64,000 nucleotides of DNA, from assembly GCF_001629705.1 (NCBI RefSeq), contig NZ_CP015378.1, positions 2,232,001 to 2,296,000 of the forward strand. The letters run 5' to 3'. The DNA comes from Fictibacillus phosphorivorans. GTDB taxonomy: Bacteria; Bacillota; Bacilli; Bacillales; Fictibacillaceae. Below are positions 27,338 to 37,500 of the stretch, one piece after another; the stretch's first letter is position 1; every line of letters begins with the position of its first letter. The translations under genes were made by a program, and so were the position numbers. The notes beneath the pieces are model-generated. The model was not told where the DNA came from. It ran no database searches and saw nothing but the letters and a program-made list of their open reading frames with translations.

Positions 27338-28067
27338 CGTTCGTCACCTCCTCCCACTTGTCGTTGAGGATCGCATCTGGGATGTCTTTCACTAGAATTC
27401 GATGGCCGTTAGTAAGATCGCTACTCATCCGGTTAATCGTGTTTCTGATGTGACCGGTATGCGTGAAATAGAACACGTTGTCGTATTCACCTTCACTTAA
27501 CACTTCTTCAAACATTCTAAACTTATCTCGATACCTTTTGTTCTCTTTCTTCGTGAGTTCGAGTTCGATCCAGATCCGGTTCACCGTATCATCACTTCGT
27601 TTCACAAAAAAGAGGGCGTCTGGTATCCGGTCTCGTCGGTTGTTGTAGTTCCGAAGCTTCTCTTGGTTCGAGCCTTGTCCGACGATCCTGTACCGTAGTT
27701 CCCGCTCCGTATGATACGAGAACGGGATCCCCTTCTGTTTGAACTGATACTCATAAAATAAGAGAAGGTCTGTTAAGAGAAGCGTATGCTGCGCGGTGTT
27801 CAGACTCACAGACTTCGGTACCGTCACTTCCGCTTCCACTTGCTGGCGAGCTTCTGTTGTGGCGTAGTACACCCCGAGTCTTGATGCGATACGTTTGTTC
27901 ACGAGATACCCTTGATTCGTCAGTTTCTGAAGTCGTCGATACGCTTGGTTCACATGATTCTCTTGAAACTTCAACATCACTTGTTTATGCGTTACGATGC
28001 CGTTTCTCAAAATAAACGTCAGGTACTCCACATCTTTTGGTTGTAACGTACTGTACTTGTATAACAC
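27297..28067 (-). CDS. Replication-relaxation family protein, possible atypical relaxase or accessory nuclease
   Basis: 256 residues from a GTG start. N-terminal winged helix (LQPKDVEYLTFILRNGIVTHKQVM, then YRRLQKLTNQGYLVNKRI) followed by a domain with RIPDALFFV...IWIELELTKKENKRY. The D...ExExxKK spacing is that of a PD-(D/E)XK nuclease core, as in the Replic_Relax family (PF13814). Such genes sit first in Gram-positive transfer operons and are suspected to act at oriT. No HUH or other classical relaxase motif is found anywhere in the locus. Confidence 0.75.
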   Translation of the reverse strand: MLYKYSTLQPKDVEYLTFILRNGIVTHKQVMLKFQENHVNQAYRRLQKLTNQGYLVNKRIASRLGVYYATTEARQQVEAEVTVPKSVSLNTAQHTLLLTDLLLFYEYQFKQKGIPFSYHTERELRYRIVGQGSNQEKLRNYNNRRDRIPDALFFVKRSDDTVNRIWIELELTKKENKRYRDKFRMFEEVLSEGEYDNVFYFTHTGHIRNTINRMSSDLTNGHRILVKDIPDAILNDKWEEVTNVGTSDGESGTTAK

Positions 28068-28789
28068 GTTCCACCACCCTTACTGTAGATGAAATGGTTG
28101 CACAACTAGATCAGCTACTCTCCATTCTTAACATCACTGAAAACACATTTCGAATCACTTTCCGCACTTGAACTTCTATGCACTTTCTTGAACTTGAACT
28201 GCTGGTTTTTGCTTTTGACCTTTATCACTTGAACTACACTCACTTAATCCTTTTATTATCCTTCCCTAACTTTCTTCCCACCTCCCACACTCTACCTCTT
28301 ATCCTTTCATCCTCATAGTCTCTTATTCCGGCTTCTCTTTTTAACGAGTCGTCCAAGACCTCATAGTCACATGTACGTTGTGGGTATGAGGTCTTGGATG
28401 CGGAACGAGAAAAAAGAGAAATGCCGGAATCTCCTTGTATACCTGCATTCTTACTCATAATCGAACCCATAATACACCGTGAAAAAGAGCTAACTCACCT
28501 ACACTCTCGATTATGGCCTCGATGGAATCTGATCTAGTTGCCTGCAGGTTACACTAAAGAACGCACGTTTGGCAATAGATTCACTGGAAAATATATCTAA
28601 ACTACTATCAGAATTTTCTTACAATAATATTTTCTTACTACGAATCTCTATAATTTCACGTACCAGAACCATTCTCCTCTACCTCCTAAACAACTCCCTC
28701 GTTCTCCATTATTCTGCTATAACCCTGAAAGTTCTAAAAGAGCCGACAGGATAATTTTGATATGTATTGGCACACTGGCTCATTTAATG
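28068..28789. other. Non-coding region upstream of transfer operon; candidate oriT
   Basis: 720 bases between the first transfer gene and the primase gene. It holds four copies of CTTGAACT (28168, 28188, 28194, 28229), a long inverted repeat (28325-28430) and AT-rich sequence to 28790. No credible gene; short ORFs here lack ribosome sites. Confidence 0.55.
28325..28430. repeat. Long imperfect inverted repeat (stem about 40 bp)
   Basis: Left arm 28325-28365 begins ATTCCGGC and ends CCAAGACCTCATA; right arm 28385-28430 begins TATGAGGTCTTGG and ends GCCGGAAT. Outer and inner parts pair perfectly (8 and 13 bp), with TTCTCTTTTT against AAAAAGAGAA between them. The loop is 19 bases. No T-run follows on either side, so it is not an ordinary terminator. 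It is the best oriT or structured-DNA candidate in the window. Confidence 0.75.
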
Positions 28790-30310
28790 TCAACCCGACC
28801 GACTTCGTGGTGGAGACTCGGTAATTAAAAACGGAACCGTTACTTTGTCGTTTTGGTTGAGCACGATGAATGCTTGATCACGCTTTGGAAACAAGTCGAT
28901 AAACGCCAGCTGCGCTTCTGGTGTTCTCTGTTGTCGCGTCTCGATCAAATGCTGAAATAGAACACTTTTGGATGCGATCTTCGTCACCGCGTTTCGACCA
29001 CGGCCGATCGTCTGCTTGATGATCTGTTTGGACTGCTTTAACACTTCTTTTAACGTAGAAAGTGCCATGCCGCATGTTTCAGCGAGCATGCGTAGGGATC
29101 CTTCAAGATACGGGTTCACACCTGTTGTTTTTTCCTTTAGTACAGCTAGTAGATCGCTTTCTCGTTCATCATAGTGAGAGCGGGTTCGTTCTTGCCGTGG
29201 CTTTTTAAACTTATACCACCCTTCTCGTCCTACGAACTGAGCTTGTCCATCCGTCCAGAGTTCGAGAAGACTCTCTACATACGAACGCTTCACTCCTTTA
29301 TACTTACCAGAGTACGCGCTTTTTAACGTACGTTCGAACTCTTGTTTACTGAGTGGCTTCATCATGTTCGAGTTGAACTGATCGAGTTCATCGTAAGCTT
29401 CTTCCAGTTCTCTCCCGCTCTGAAAGTTCGCAAGAGCAAGTGTCATGAGTGCGTTGTTACGGCTTGATCCGTGGTAGCCAGAGTCGATTTTTTTAGACGT
29501 GATGAGTGCTCGGTACCAATCAGATCGTGTGAGGTCTTCTTCTCTTGTTTGGTTTGAATAGATCACAGAGAACATGTTTCGCTTTTCATAGTCGACCGAC
29601 CACTTGATGAGTGATGCTGTATCAGCGGGTGTTGCGTAAAAATCGAGTACGTTCTCTTCTTTTGGTATCCGGTAAAACCCAAAAGGCACACAGTTCGTAT
29701 CGACTGGTGCATAATTTTTTAGTGCATGACGGATGTTGTTGGACAGTCTCTCTGCGATGCGTAGACTCTTGTATTGTTCTCGGTTCGTGATATAAAAAGG
29801 AGAAGACAACACAAAGAACACCTGGTAGCCACGAGGTGTCGCAAGCAGCAAGTTCGGTCGTGGTAACCCTAACTCTTCACAACCGATATATAGAGCATAA
29901 AGATCTGCGTTCTTCGTATCGATATCAAGAGAGATCACGTTGATCTGTTTGAGATTCTCCCGCTCGTGCCCTTTGATGATGCGGTTTTTAAAATCATAAT
30001 ACGTTCCACCGCGAAACGTGTTTGGTGTCCAGTGTGATAAGTTGCGGTACTTCTCTTGTAAGGTCTCATAAGACGTAACAACGAGTCCTTTTCCTTCTGT
30101 GAGATCTTCTTTTGAAGACGAGACAAAGACAACACCACGTTTATGTGGTGCATTTTTTTCGGCTTCTGTAAAACGCACCACGTTTCGAAGTGGTGCAGAA
30201 GTTCCTTTTTTCTTATAGAGCATGAGGCTGTCATGGGTCATGAATGATAGAATATCAGGTATAGAAACAATGGAATCTTGTTTTTTGTTCACGTTTTGCA
30301 CCACTGACAC
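28790..30310 (-). CDS. AEP-type plasmid primase/replication protein
   Basis: 506 residues. An archaeo-eukaryotic-primase-like core: acidic motif SLDIDTKNAD near residue 128 and TPRGYQVFF near 157 at the place of the sxH motif, with Tyr instead of His. It is followed by a PriCT-like helical module (about 270-350, HGSSRNNALMTLALANFQSGRE) and a C-terminal winged-helix-like part (LRMLAETCGMALSTLKEVLKQ). It would prime plasmid DNA synthesis. GTG start with AGAGGG just upstream; the exact GTG is uncertain (30310, 30304 or 30301). An iteron lies over its first codons. Confidence 0.8.
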   Translation of the reverse strand: MSVVQNVNKKQDSIVSIPDILSFMTHDSLMLYKKKGTSAPLRNVVRFTEAEKNAPHKRGVVFVSSSKEDLTEGKGLVVTSYETLQEKYRNLSHWTPNTFRGGTYYDFKNRIIKGHERENLKQINVISLDIDTKNADLYALYIGCEELGLPRPNLLLATPRGYQVFFVLSSPFYITNREQYKSLRIAERLSNNIRHALKNYAPVDTNCVPFGFYRIPKEENVLDFYATPADTASLIKWSVDYEKRNMFSVIYSNQTREEDLTRSDWYRALITSKKIDSGYHGSSRNNALMTLALANFQSGRELEEAYDELDQFNSNMMKPLSKQEFERTLKSAYSGKYKGVKRSYVESLLELWTDGQAQFVGREGWYKFKKPRQERTRSHYDERESDLLAVLKEKTTGVNPYLEGSLRMLAETCGMALSTLKEVLKQSKQIIKQTIGRGRNAVTKIASKSVLFQHLIETRQQRTPEAQLAFIDLFPKRDQAFIVLNQNDKVTVPFLITESPPRSRSG

Positions 30311-30981
30311 CCTCTTTCACTCCGAATTTTTATGCTTCTCCGATAGAAAGAGCCTGTTTTTGACATAGCTCCCACATATAAACGAGATGTTTCCGTTTGT
30401 TGGAGAAAGTATAACGAAGTTGTATCTTGAAAAAGGGTGTTCTCTAAGGAAAATGCACCAAACGCAAAAAGCCCCTTGAGACCATGTGGCTCAAGGGACA
30501 AAAAAAGTGGTTCTATTTTTTTATCATGCACGTTCCGCTTCGGTTTTGCACCATTACGGTTGAAATGCACCACTCCAGCGAACTCTGTGTATCTCGTGAT
30601 AAAGTGCTGCATCCCCTACTACATAAAGGAAAAGCGATTTCTTTAGTAAAAGATTACTACACAAGTTCCGCTTAAAATGATTACGCTAGTGGTGCGTTTT
30701 TATCGCACACACTTCGCTAGATTTCGTCAGGTTTCGTTAGACTTCCGCTAGAAAATTGGATGGATTATTCTATAAAGCCACTGTTTTCATGTGTTTTAAT
30801 GCTACGCAGGTTCCGCTGAAATTGAGATTTTAGTGGTGCGAGTGGTGCATTTTAGGGTTCCTTTTGATACACAGGTTCCGCTCATGAGGTAGTAAGATGG
30901 TGCATAAGTGGTGCAAAAGGCACTAGTGAGCGGACTGTGTGTACTAAAATAAGAAAAGTGGTGCATAGTTTTGCACCACTT
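30294..30981. repeat. Iteron-rich candidate replication origin
   Basis: Two motif families alternate. TGGTGCA-type sites, either strand: 30294, 30450, 30544, 30562, 30688, 30832, 30841, 30897, 30906, 30956, 30972. ACACARGTTCCGCT-type sites: 30659-30672 and 30869-30882 exact, 30804-30817 and 30526-30539 variant, 30929-30942 inverted variant. The same two motifs recur before the initiator gene at 50 kb. No gene of note occupies 30311-31140. Confidence 0.75.
30956..30981. repeat. Perfect iteron palindrome
   Basis: Arms AAGTGGTGCA (30956-30965) and TGCACCACTT (30972-30981) with a 6-base spacer. Two iterons face each other, the usual shape of a dimer operator, at the outer edge of the repeat block. 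Confidence 0.8.
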
Positions 30982-31140
30982 ACGAATCTGTTTATTAATT
31001 TCTTTAATTAAAGTCTCTTAGTTTACTCCACACCCAAAGACTTGAAAGGAATATACGGTCAAGGTGGATGATTCTACAGCGTAATAAAATGTATATTTTT
31101 GATTAAGAATTAACATTGTAAAGTTTATAGTTTATATTTC

Positions 31141-31890
31141 TTAAAGAATATCGAGTGAATTATTTGAAAGTACACTTTCCAATTGAATTAATTCATCGTC
31201 CCAAAGAGATAAATTAATTAGTAGGTCTTTACAATAATTGAAATTATTATCATTAAGTATGACGCTGGCAACTACAGCACTATACTCTTTTTGAGGCCTC
31301 CCCTCTTCCATTATTTTTTTCAATCCATTTACAATTCTATTCTTTCTTCTAGTACTAACTGATTTCCCCTCATAATACTCTTTCGTTTTTTCTAAAATAT
31401 CTTCTATAGACTCTTGAACCTCAGTCCCAATTTGGAAACGAGGATATACTAGTCTTTCAATTTCATTTAAGTATATAACATCTATAGTATTAGACCCTAT
31501 TTCATCTTTACCTTTTAATCTATACAACTTCATACCGATATGCGTTCTAGGGTTATCTTGACATGGATTTATGATTTTAGATTGATTAGGATCATGATTA
31601 CTCTTATTAGTATTACATCTTTTGCAAGCAGGTAATAGATTCGCCCAATCTACTACTAAATCGGGATATATGTCTTTTGGATAAAAATGTTCTACCTCCA
31701 TATACTTGCTTTCTTCAGCAATATTACATTCACAATAGCAGCATTTCTTATGACTCATATGTAATAATGGTACTTTTAGTAACTCATGATTCCAAACGCT
31801 AGTCCCATCAGTTTTATATTTATTAGTTAATTGAGTTTTTAGATCATCAGTTAGTTCAGCTGGCTTAATAGTTCTATCAATTTTAATCAT
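31141..31890 (-). CDS. ptuB: Septu-like HNH endonuclease (PtuB)
   Basis: 249 residues. HNH core with zinc ligands CCYCEC (about residues 52-57) and CKRC (about 91-94), EVEHFYPK (about 68-75) carrying the catalytic His, and NTNKSN. This is the effector nuclease of the two-gene Septu system, released or activated by PtuA on phage infection. Its ATG overlaps the ptuA stop by 8 bases. No reverse transcriptase is nearby, so this is stand-alone Septu rather than a retron. Codon use is AT-rich, unlike the transfer genes. Confidence 0.85.
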   Translation of the reverse strand: MIKIDRTIKPAELTDDLKTQLTNKYKTDGTSVWNHELLKVPLLHMSHKKCCYCECNIAEESKYMEVEHFYPKDIYPDLVVDWANLLPACKRCNTNKSNHDPNQSKIINPCQDNPRTHIGMKLYRLKGKDEIGSNTIDVIYLNEIERLVYPRFQIGTEVQESIEDILEKTKEYYEGKSVSTRRKNRIVNGLKKIMEEGRPQKEYSAVVASVILNDNNFNYCKDLLINLSLWDDELIQLESVLSNNSLDIL

Positions 31891-33070
31891 TTATGCTACC
31901 ACCAAGAGCTGCTAGCTGTAACCTAAGCATTTTGCGTAAAGGGTTTCTAGGATGTAACATTGCATCCAATGTGTTAAAAATTTCACTTGCTACAACTGGA
32001 TTTTCATCATTTAAAGATTTTTCAAAAGCATGCATAATATGAAGGTATACATCTGATCTTGTTTCCTTTAATCCCATAACATCAGTTAATATTTCCTCCA
32101 CAGTCCATCCTTGGTAACCAAATGTAGAGCTAGGTAATTCTCTTACATAAACTTTACTTTCCTCATTTAGGCCCAATGCAATTAATTCTTTTGGTTCAGC
32201 AACTTGTAACATGTGCGGACTATGTGTACTGGCAATTATTTGAGCATTGGGTATTACTTCTTTAAAAATTTCTATTAATTTTGCTTGCCACTGAGGATGG
32301 AGGTGAAGGTCTAACTCATCTATTAAAATTACCCCATCAAAATCTTTGACGCTTATTCTGGGATCTTTAAATCTATGTTCTATTTGTTTTATCAATCCCA
32401 AAAGAAGGAATAATACTGATTTATAACCAGAAGATAAATATTCAAAATATATTTCTTTACCAAAAGAAGTTAATAAGATCTCGTGCGTATCTGGAATAAC
32501 ACTTTTAAAAGAAACATTAGGTTCAATTATTCCGAAACACTTTTTTGCTAATTCTAAGTTTTCTAATTGTTCGTTTGTTAATAGATTTTCATGTTTAGAC
32601 CACATAAATCTGCTTAAAAACCAACCTTTTATATCATGAGCTGAAGTTCCGTTTACAATTTCCTCACCCATTTGATGTATTTCTTTAACTGGATCCTTTT
32701 CAATAGCATTTACTTCTACATGATACAAGGGACGTATGGATTTAAAAACAAACAGTTTCAGCAATTGATCCTGGAATGCATTATTACTGTACTCTTGTGC
32801 TTCACTAGGATGAAAATAGATTCTATTGAAATCCCTGCTTATATCGGATTCATTTACGTTGATTGATAGTCTCCACCTACCTTGTTGATAACTCGAATTT
32901 CTGCGTAATGTTTTTGAACCATAATGAGCGAAAGAATGACTTATACATTCTAAAATCGTTGTCTTACCAACGCCGTTAGGACCACAAATAAGGTTTAAAC
33001 CAGGATTAAATGATAATTCTAAAGTATCAATACCGCCAATTCCTTCAATAGAAAGTGTTTTAATTTTCAA
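31883..33070 (-). CDS. ptuA: Septu-like AAA/SMC-type ATPase (PtuA)
   Basis: 395 residues. Walker A CGPNGVGKTT (29-38), Walker B VILIDELDLHLHPQWQ (about 249) and the ASTHSPHML switch (about 281) of the OLD/RecF-like AAA group used in defence. TTG start at 33070, with GGGGGAG six bases upstream. Pairs with the HNH gene as in Septu from Bacillus, where both are needed for phage resistance. Lies beside the candidate origin, a common site for defence cargo. Confidence 0.85.
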   Translation of the reverse strand: MKIKTLSIEGIGGIDTLELSFNPGLNLICGPNGVGKTTILECISHSFAHYGSKTLRRNSSYQQGRWRLSINVNESDISRDFNRIYFHPSEAQEYSNNAFQDQLLKLFVFKSIRPLYHVEVNAIEKDPVKEIHQMGEEIVNGTSAHDIKGWFLSRFMWSKHENLLTNEQLENLELAKKCFGIIEPNVSFKSVIPDTHEILLTSFGKEIYFEYLSSGYKSVLFLLLGLIKQIEHRFKDPRISVKDFDGVILIDELDLHLHPQWQAKLIEIFKEVIPNAQIIASTHSPHMLQVAEPKELIALGLNEESKVYVRELPSSTFGYQGWTVEEILTDVMGLKETRSDVYLHIMHAFEKSLNDENPVVASEIFNTLDAMLHPRNPLRKMLRLQLAALGGSIND

Positions 33071-33568
33071 GTTATGCTCCCCCTAAACATCCTATTAATC
33101 ACAATGCTCTTTTTCTGAAATCATTATAACGTAAAAAATTCCAATTTTGGGGTAAATATATTACCTATGCTGATTTGTCTCTAGAAGATTGTTTTAGATG
33201 ATTATTTTTGAAATCGGATAACAAAATATTGAAATGAACTAGAATGAAAATTTGAATTGATGATGCTGTTTTACCAACAGTCGTGATAACCACCTAAAAC
33301 AATAAAAGAGCATACTACTTCTTCTTGAAGGAAGCACCGACTAATTCTATTTCAACGAAGTGTAATTATAGATAAATCCAGTGAGTTGAAGATCTTTTCA
33401 ATGGTAGAAAGCCTGGTTCAAGCCTTTTTGTTAAATAATGAAATAAGAGCTTACTGAATGTAAGCCCTTTTAGTTATTATTCTAATCGTTATTTAGTAGG
33501 TTTTTATCTGCCTATTGCTTTTTAGTTAATATGAAAAATTTTATAATATACAACTACATATATGTTAT
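33071..33568. other. Intergenic region between Septu and LacI genes
   Basis: About 500 bases. Contains the upstream region of ptuA, a weak hairpin terminator for the glucan operon (GCTTAC 33449-33454 / GTAAGC 33460-33465) and a dispersed palindrome near 33556. No gene seen. Confidence 0.6.
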
Positions 33569-33582
33569 CTATGTTGTTGTAC
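33551..33582. repeat. Dispersed ACATATATGT palindrome
   Basis: Exact ACATATATGT at 33556-33565 followed by TATGTTGTTGTACG, overlapping the last codons and 3' flank of the LacI gene. Same word family as the parA region at 52-53 kb. Confidence 0.6.
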
Positions 33583-34549
33583 GATGTATTAAAGTAAATG
33601 ATAGATTAGTAACTTTCTTATGATCCTTGCCTTGAATTGCCCGAATCATCTCTTGCATCGTATGTCTTGCCATATCCTCAATCGGTTGTTTCACTGTAGA
33701 TAGACCCAGCAGTTCCGCTAACGGTTGGTTATCAAAACCGACTATTGCAAGATCCTCAGGCACCCGCCAGCCACTATCCCTAGCTGCTTTTAGTAAACCC
33801 GCAGCAACCTCATCACTACCTGTAAAGATTGCTTCTGGTCTGTTTTTTAATGCTTTTATACGATGAAACACTTTCTTTCCGTCTTCTATACTGATCGCAT
33901 TATACTGATACCAGTCCTCATTAATGTCTAATCCTGTTTCTTTCATAGCCAGTTCGTACCCTTTTCTCCGGTCTCTTGTTAACCTCGATCTTCTCTCACT
34001 TCCCGCACAATACGCGATTTTTTTGTATCCACGTTCAATAAGATGTTTTGTTCCGAGATAACCACCTTCTACTTGATTGAGAAAGATCGAAGGAACATGA
34101 GCTTCATCGTCGTATTCATTACAAATGACGATAGGACCCTCGTTCACATAAGGTTGAACGTGTCTCCATTCGTTTTCAATTGAAGTTAGAATCACACCGT
34201 CTACTTGTTTTGTTCTTAATAGCTCCAAAAACTTTACTTCTTGTTTTTTGCTGTATTGCGTCTGACAAAGAATAAGTTGATAACCATACATCGCTGCCTC
34301 GTTCTCCATCACTTCTACCAGATGGCTGAAGAAAGGGTTAGTGATTCGAGGAACGAATACAGCGATCGTATCTGTCTTGACTTTGCGTAATCGCTGCGCA
34401 GAACTATTTGGCACATAGTTTAATTGTTTCATTGCATTTAATATCTTTTGTTTCTTTTCTTCTGCAACATAAGGGTGGCAATTCAGTACCCTTGAAACGG
34501 TCGTACGAGAGATACCTGCTAGTCTTGCCACATCATGAATCGTAGCCAT
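33569..34549 (-). CDS. LacI-family regulator of the glucan operon
   Basis: 326 residues: N-terminal LacI helix-turn-helix (ATIHDVARLAGISRTTVSRVLN) and hinge, then a periplasmic-binding-like sensor (DTIAVFVPRITNPFFSHLVE; GFDNQPLAELLGLSTV). Last gene of the ROK-permease-GH31 operon, 16 bases after the intracellular GH31 gene. It probably represses the operon until a cyclic or linear glucan fragment is inside. No operator could be assigned. Confidence 0.9.
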   Translation of the reverse strand: MATIHDVARLAGISRTTVSRVLNCHPYVAEEKKQKILNAMKQLNYVPNSSAQRLRKVKTDTIAVFVPRITNPFFSHLVEVMENEAAMYGYQLILCQTQYSKKQEVKFLELLRTKQVDGVILTSIENEWRHVQPYVNEGPIVICNEYDDEAHVPSIFLNQVEGGYLGTKHLIERGYKKIAYCAGSERRSRLTRDRRKGYELAMKETGLDINEDWYQYNAISIEDGKKVFHRIKALKNRPEAIFTGSDEVAAGLLKAARDSGWRVPEDLAIVGFDNQPLAELLGLSTVKQPIEDMARHTMQEMIRAIQGKDHKKVTNLSFTLIHRTTT

Positions 34550-34565
34550 CTAAAACATCCATCCT

Positions 34566-37500
34566 TTAATAAAGATAACCCACATCACATTTTTTTAGTT
34601 CTTTTACTCTGCAACGCTTGTTGTTAATGGTGATCACATCTTCTTGGGAGAGCTGTGACTTCATAAACAATAGTTTCAAATCTGAAATTTTACTTTCCAT
34701 CGTGATCTGCCATTCTGCATCTACTATATTTGCTCTTAAATAGAGTTTTTGGTTCAAGTGATCCTTAATTTGAACGTCCATCCCGTCTTCTAGAAAGATC
34801 CTTGCTACAGAATTTGTATACCTATCAATCTGGTTACCGACATATGAACCCAACTTAAGAGTGCTATCTGTATTCCCTAGCAACACACACCCTTGTTTGA
34901 CGTAGACCGGAATTTTTTCAAGAGGTGCGTGAACACGTTTATATTGCGGTCCAACGGTCTTTTCACCCGTCCATAGACAATACCAAGTGCCAAGAGGAAA
35001 ATAGACGTTTCGCTCTGTACTTCCTTCTTCGATAACTGGTGCGACGAGCAGATTCTCTCCAAACATGTATTGATCAAACATTGTTTTAACACTAGAATCG
35101 TCCGGATACTGTAGACATAGAGCACGCATGAGCGGAATGCCTGAGATACTTGAGTGTCTTGCTTGATCATAGATATATGGTAAAAGGTTCATACGAACGT
35201 TCGCAAAGAACCGATACCCTTCAATTGCATAGTCTTTTCCCGTTCTCTCTGCAATGTTCCACGGTGTACGGTCTTGATTGTGTTCTCCTTTACTCTCAGC
35301 GTGATATTGCATAATCGGACAGAAGGCAGCCATCTGTGCGGAACGGATGAAGAGTTCCGCAGTTGGTATATCTCCATTAAAACCACCTAAGTCCCATCCC
35401 CAGAACGGAATACCCGAAAGACCTGATGATAATCCTGCGATCAACGAACGTTGAAAGGCTTCAAACGTGGAACGCTCATCTCCTGCCCAGTGTGCCGGGA
35501 ATTTTTGTGCGCCAGTATACCCCGCTCTACTAAACGTCATTGCACTTCCCGGATCTTTAGCATTCGCAAAATCGTAGTACGCTTCTACATAATCGTTCGG
35601 ATATTGGTTTCGCATCTCATCTCCCGTGCGTCCATCTGAAAAGAGGAGATCTTTACCGAATACGAATTCACCACCATCTGTCTTAAATCCATCTACTCCG
35701 ATATCAAGAAGATATTGTCTTTTATTGAACCACCATTCTTTTCCTTCAGGTGAAGAGAAGTCCATCAACATGCTCTCTTTGAACCAGCCTTCTGGCATAC
35801 GGTACGGTGTCCTGTTGTTTTTTTTTACCATAAACCCTTTTTGGATCATGTAGTTTTCATCACTATCTTTTTGATGATGATGTTGACGGTTTAAGTATTT
35901 CATGATCGGGATCTGCCAAAGAATGAGTTTCAGACCGTTGTCATGAAGATAGTCCGTGAGCCCTTTAGGATCTGGCCATCTCCCCCATTCTGGGAAATGA
36001 AAATCTTCATAACGATGGTAGTCGTTCTCTTCTTTTACGGTATACTCTGCATCGTTAAAGATATAATAAGTCGCTTCATCACTCCACTGCTCTAATACTA
36101 ATACGGTAGAAGGAATCTTTAGCTCGTTCGTTAACTCAACCTGTTCTCGCACGACTTTATCTCGATCCCAATTGTTACTCGACATCCATGGTCCGAAGGC
36201 CCAAACAGGTGGAAGGATGGGTCTACCTGTTTCTAACGTGAACTGTTGAATCACTTCTGTAATCCCACCTGTGAACAGGTGCATCTTGAATGGATCCTCT
36301 CCGAGGTCACACTCAATCTGTAAGAGATCATATAGGTTAGAACCGAGATCGAAATTACTCCATCTCAATGTGTCGATCCACATCCCATAACCTGTAGAAC
36401 TAACAAAATAAGGGACAGGCATATACGTTCGTGTTCCCTGATCTCGATATTGGTTGTAAACAAAACAATCAAGTACGTTCCCACGCTGATCTAACGAATT
36501 ATACCTCTCACCGAACCCGTATAGTTTCTCTCCTTCTTTAAGTGTAAAGTTAAATTTCAGTTTTTTTGATACTTGTTTATTTGTCAGCCAAGAGATCGGA
36601 TATAGGTTCTTTTCATGGCTCTCTAAAATCGTCTCTCCATTTGAATTTCTAAGTTTGATGGAAAAAGGATTTTTTTGTAATTCATACACATAGTTCGGCT
36701 GTGAGATAACATATTTACCTCCTATGTCTTCGACGGGAGTTTCCTCATAGGTTAACGCTTGTGGTTCATTAAATTGAACAGAGAGTATAGAGTGATTGTG
36801 CTCTAACTGAAAACCTAAATAGATTAATGGATTTGCAAAAAGGTCTTCTCCTTTAAACCAAACCGTCTTCTCAACATTCCCGATGTATTGGACCGATTTA
36901 ATAGCGTTGGTTTGTAGAGGAGACAAATGATAGCTTTTACTAGCTGCTACTTCTCCTTTATCTTTTAGCGCTTTAAAGGAGTAGTATGCATCTTGTGTAA
37001 AGCTTCCTATGTTTGCTTTCCATGTTGTTTCATTCTCTTTTATACATGGAACTGTTCTTATGTTGTTACCGCTAGTTACCGATACATACAGGTGATCGAT
37101 ATCAGTCGGCCAGATTTCTGCACAAACGATTACATCTTGCGACTGAAGAGGATCATTAGGAAAACGTTCAACAGGCTGCGGCTCATAATGGTTCCCGTGT
37201 CCGTATGGTTTATGAATGATCTGATAATCTGAATCAAGTTTTAGACTCTCATCAAGATAGTAGGTTACGATTTCAAGAAGGCTCTCTGTTAGTACATCTT
37301 CTCTTTTGTTTTTAGTTCGTTTTATTGTCTCATCGTAATAATTTCTAGCTTTATTCAGATCTCCTTTTTCCGTAAAATAAAGAGCCAACCAAGCACAGCT
37401 CGCAGAAGAATGAACGTTATCTCCTGGTGCGGTGAACACACCTTGATGTGACACGAGTCGAGACTCGATCTCTTTAACAGCTTCAACCATAATCAAGTCT

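Noticed and set aside
28240..28470. 76-residue ORF over the long inverted repeat
   Set aside because: Frame crosses both arms of the inverted repeat and lacks a ribosome site; the structure explains the sequence better than a gene.
30450..30981. Repeats as integron attC sites
   Set aside because: No integrase nearby on this side, and the short single-orientation motifs recur at the rep leader, which fits replication iterons.
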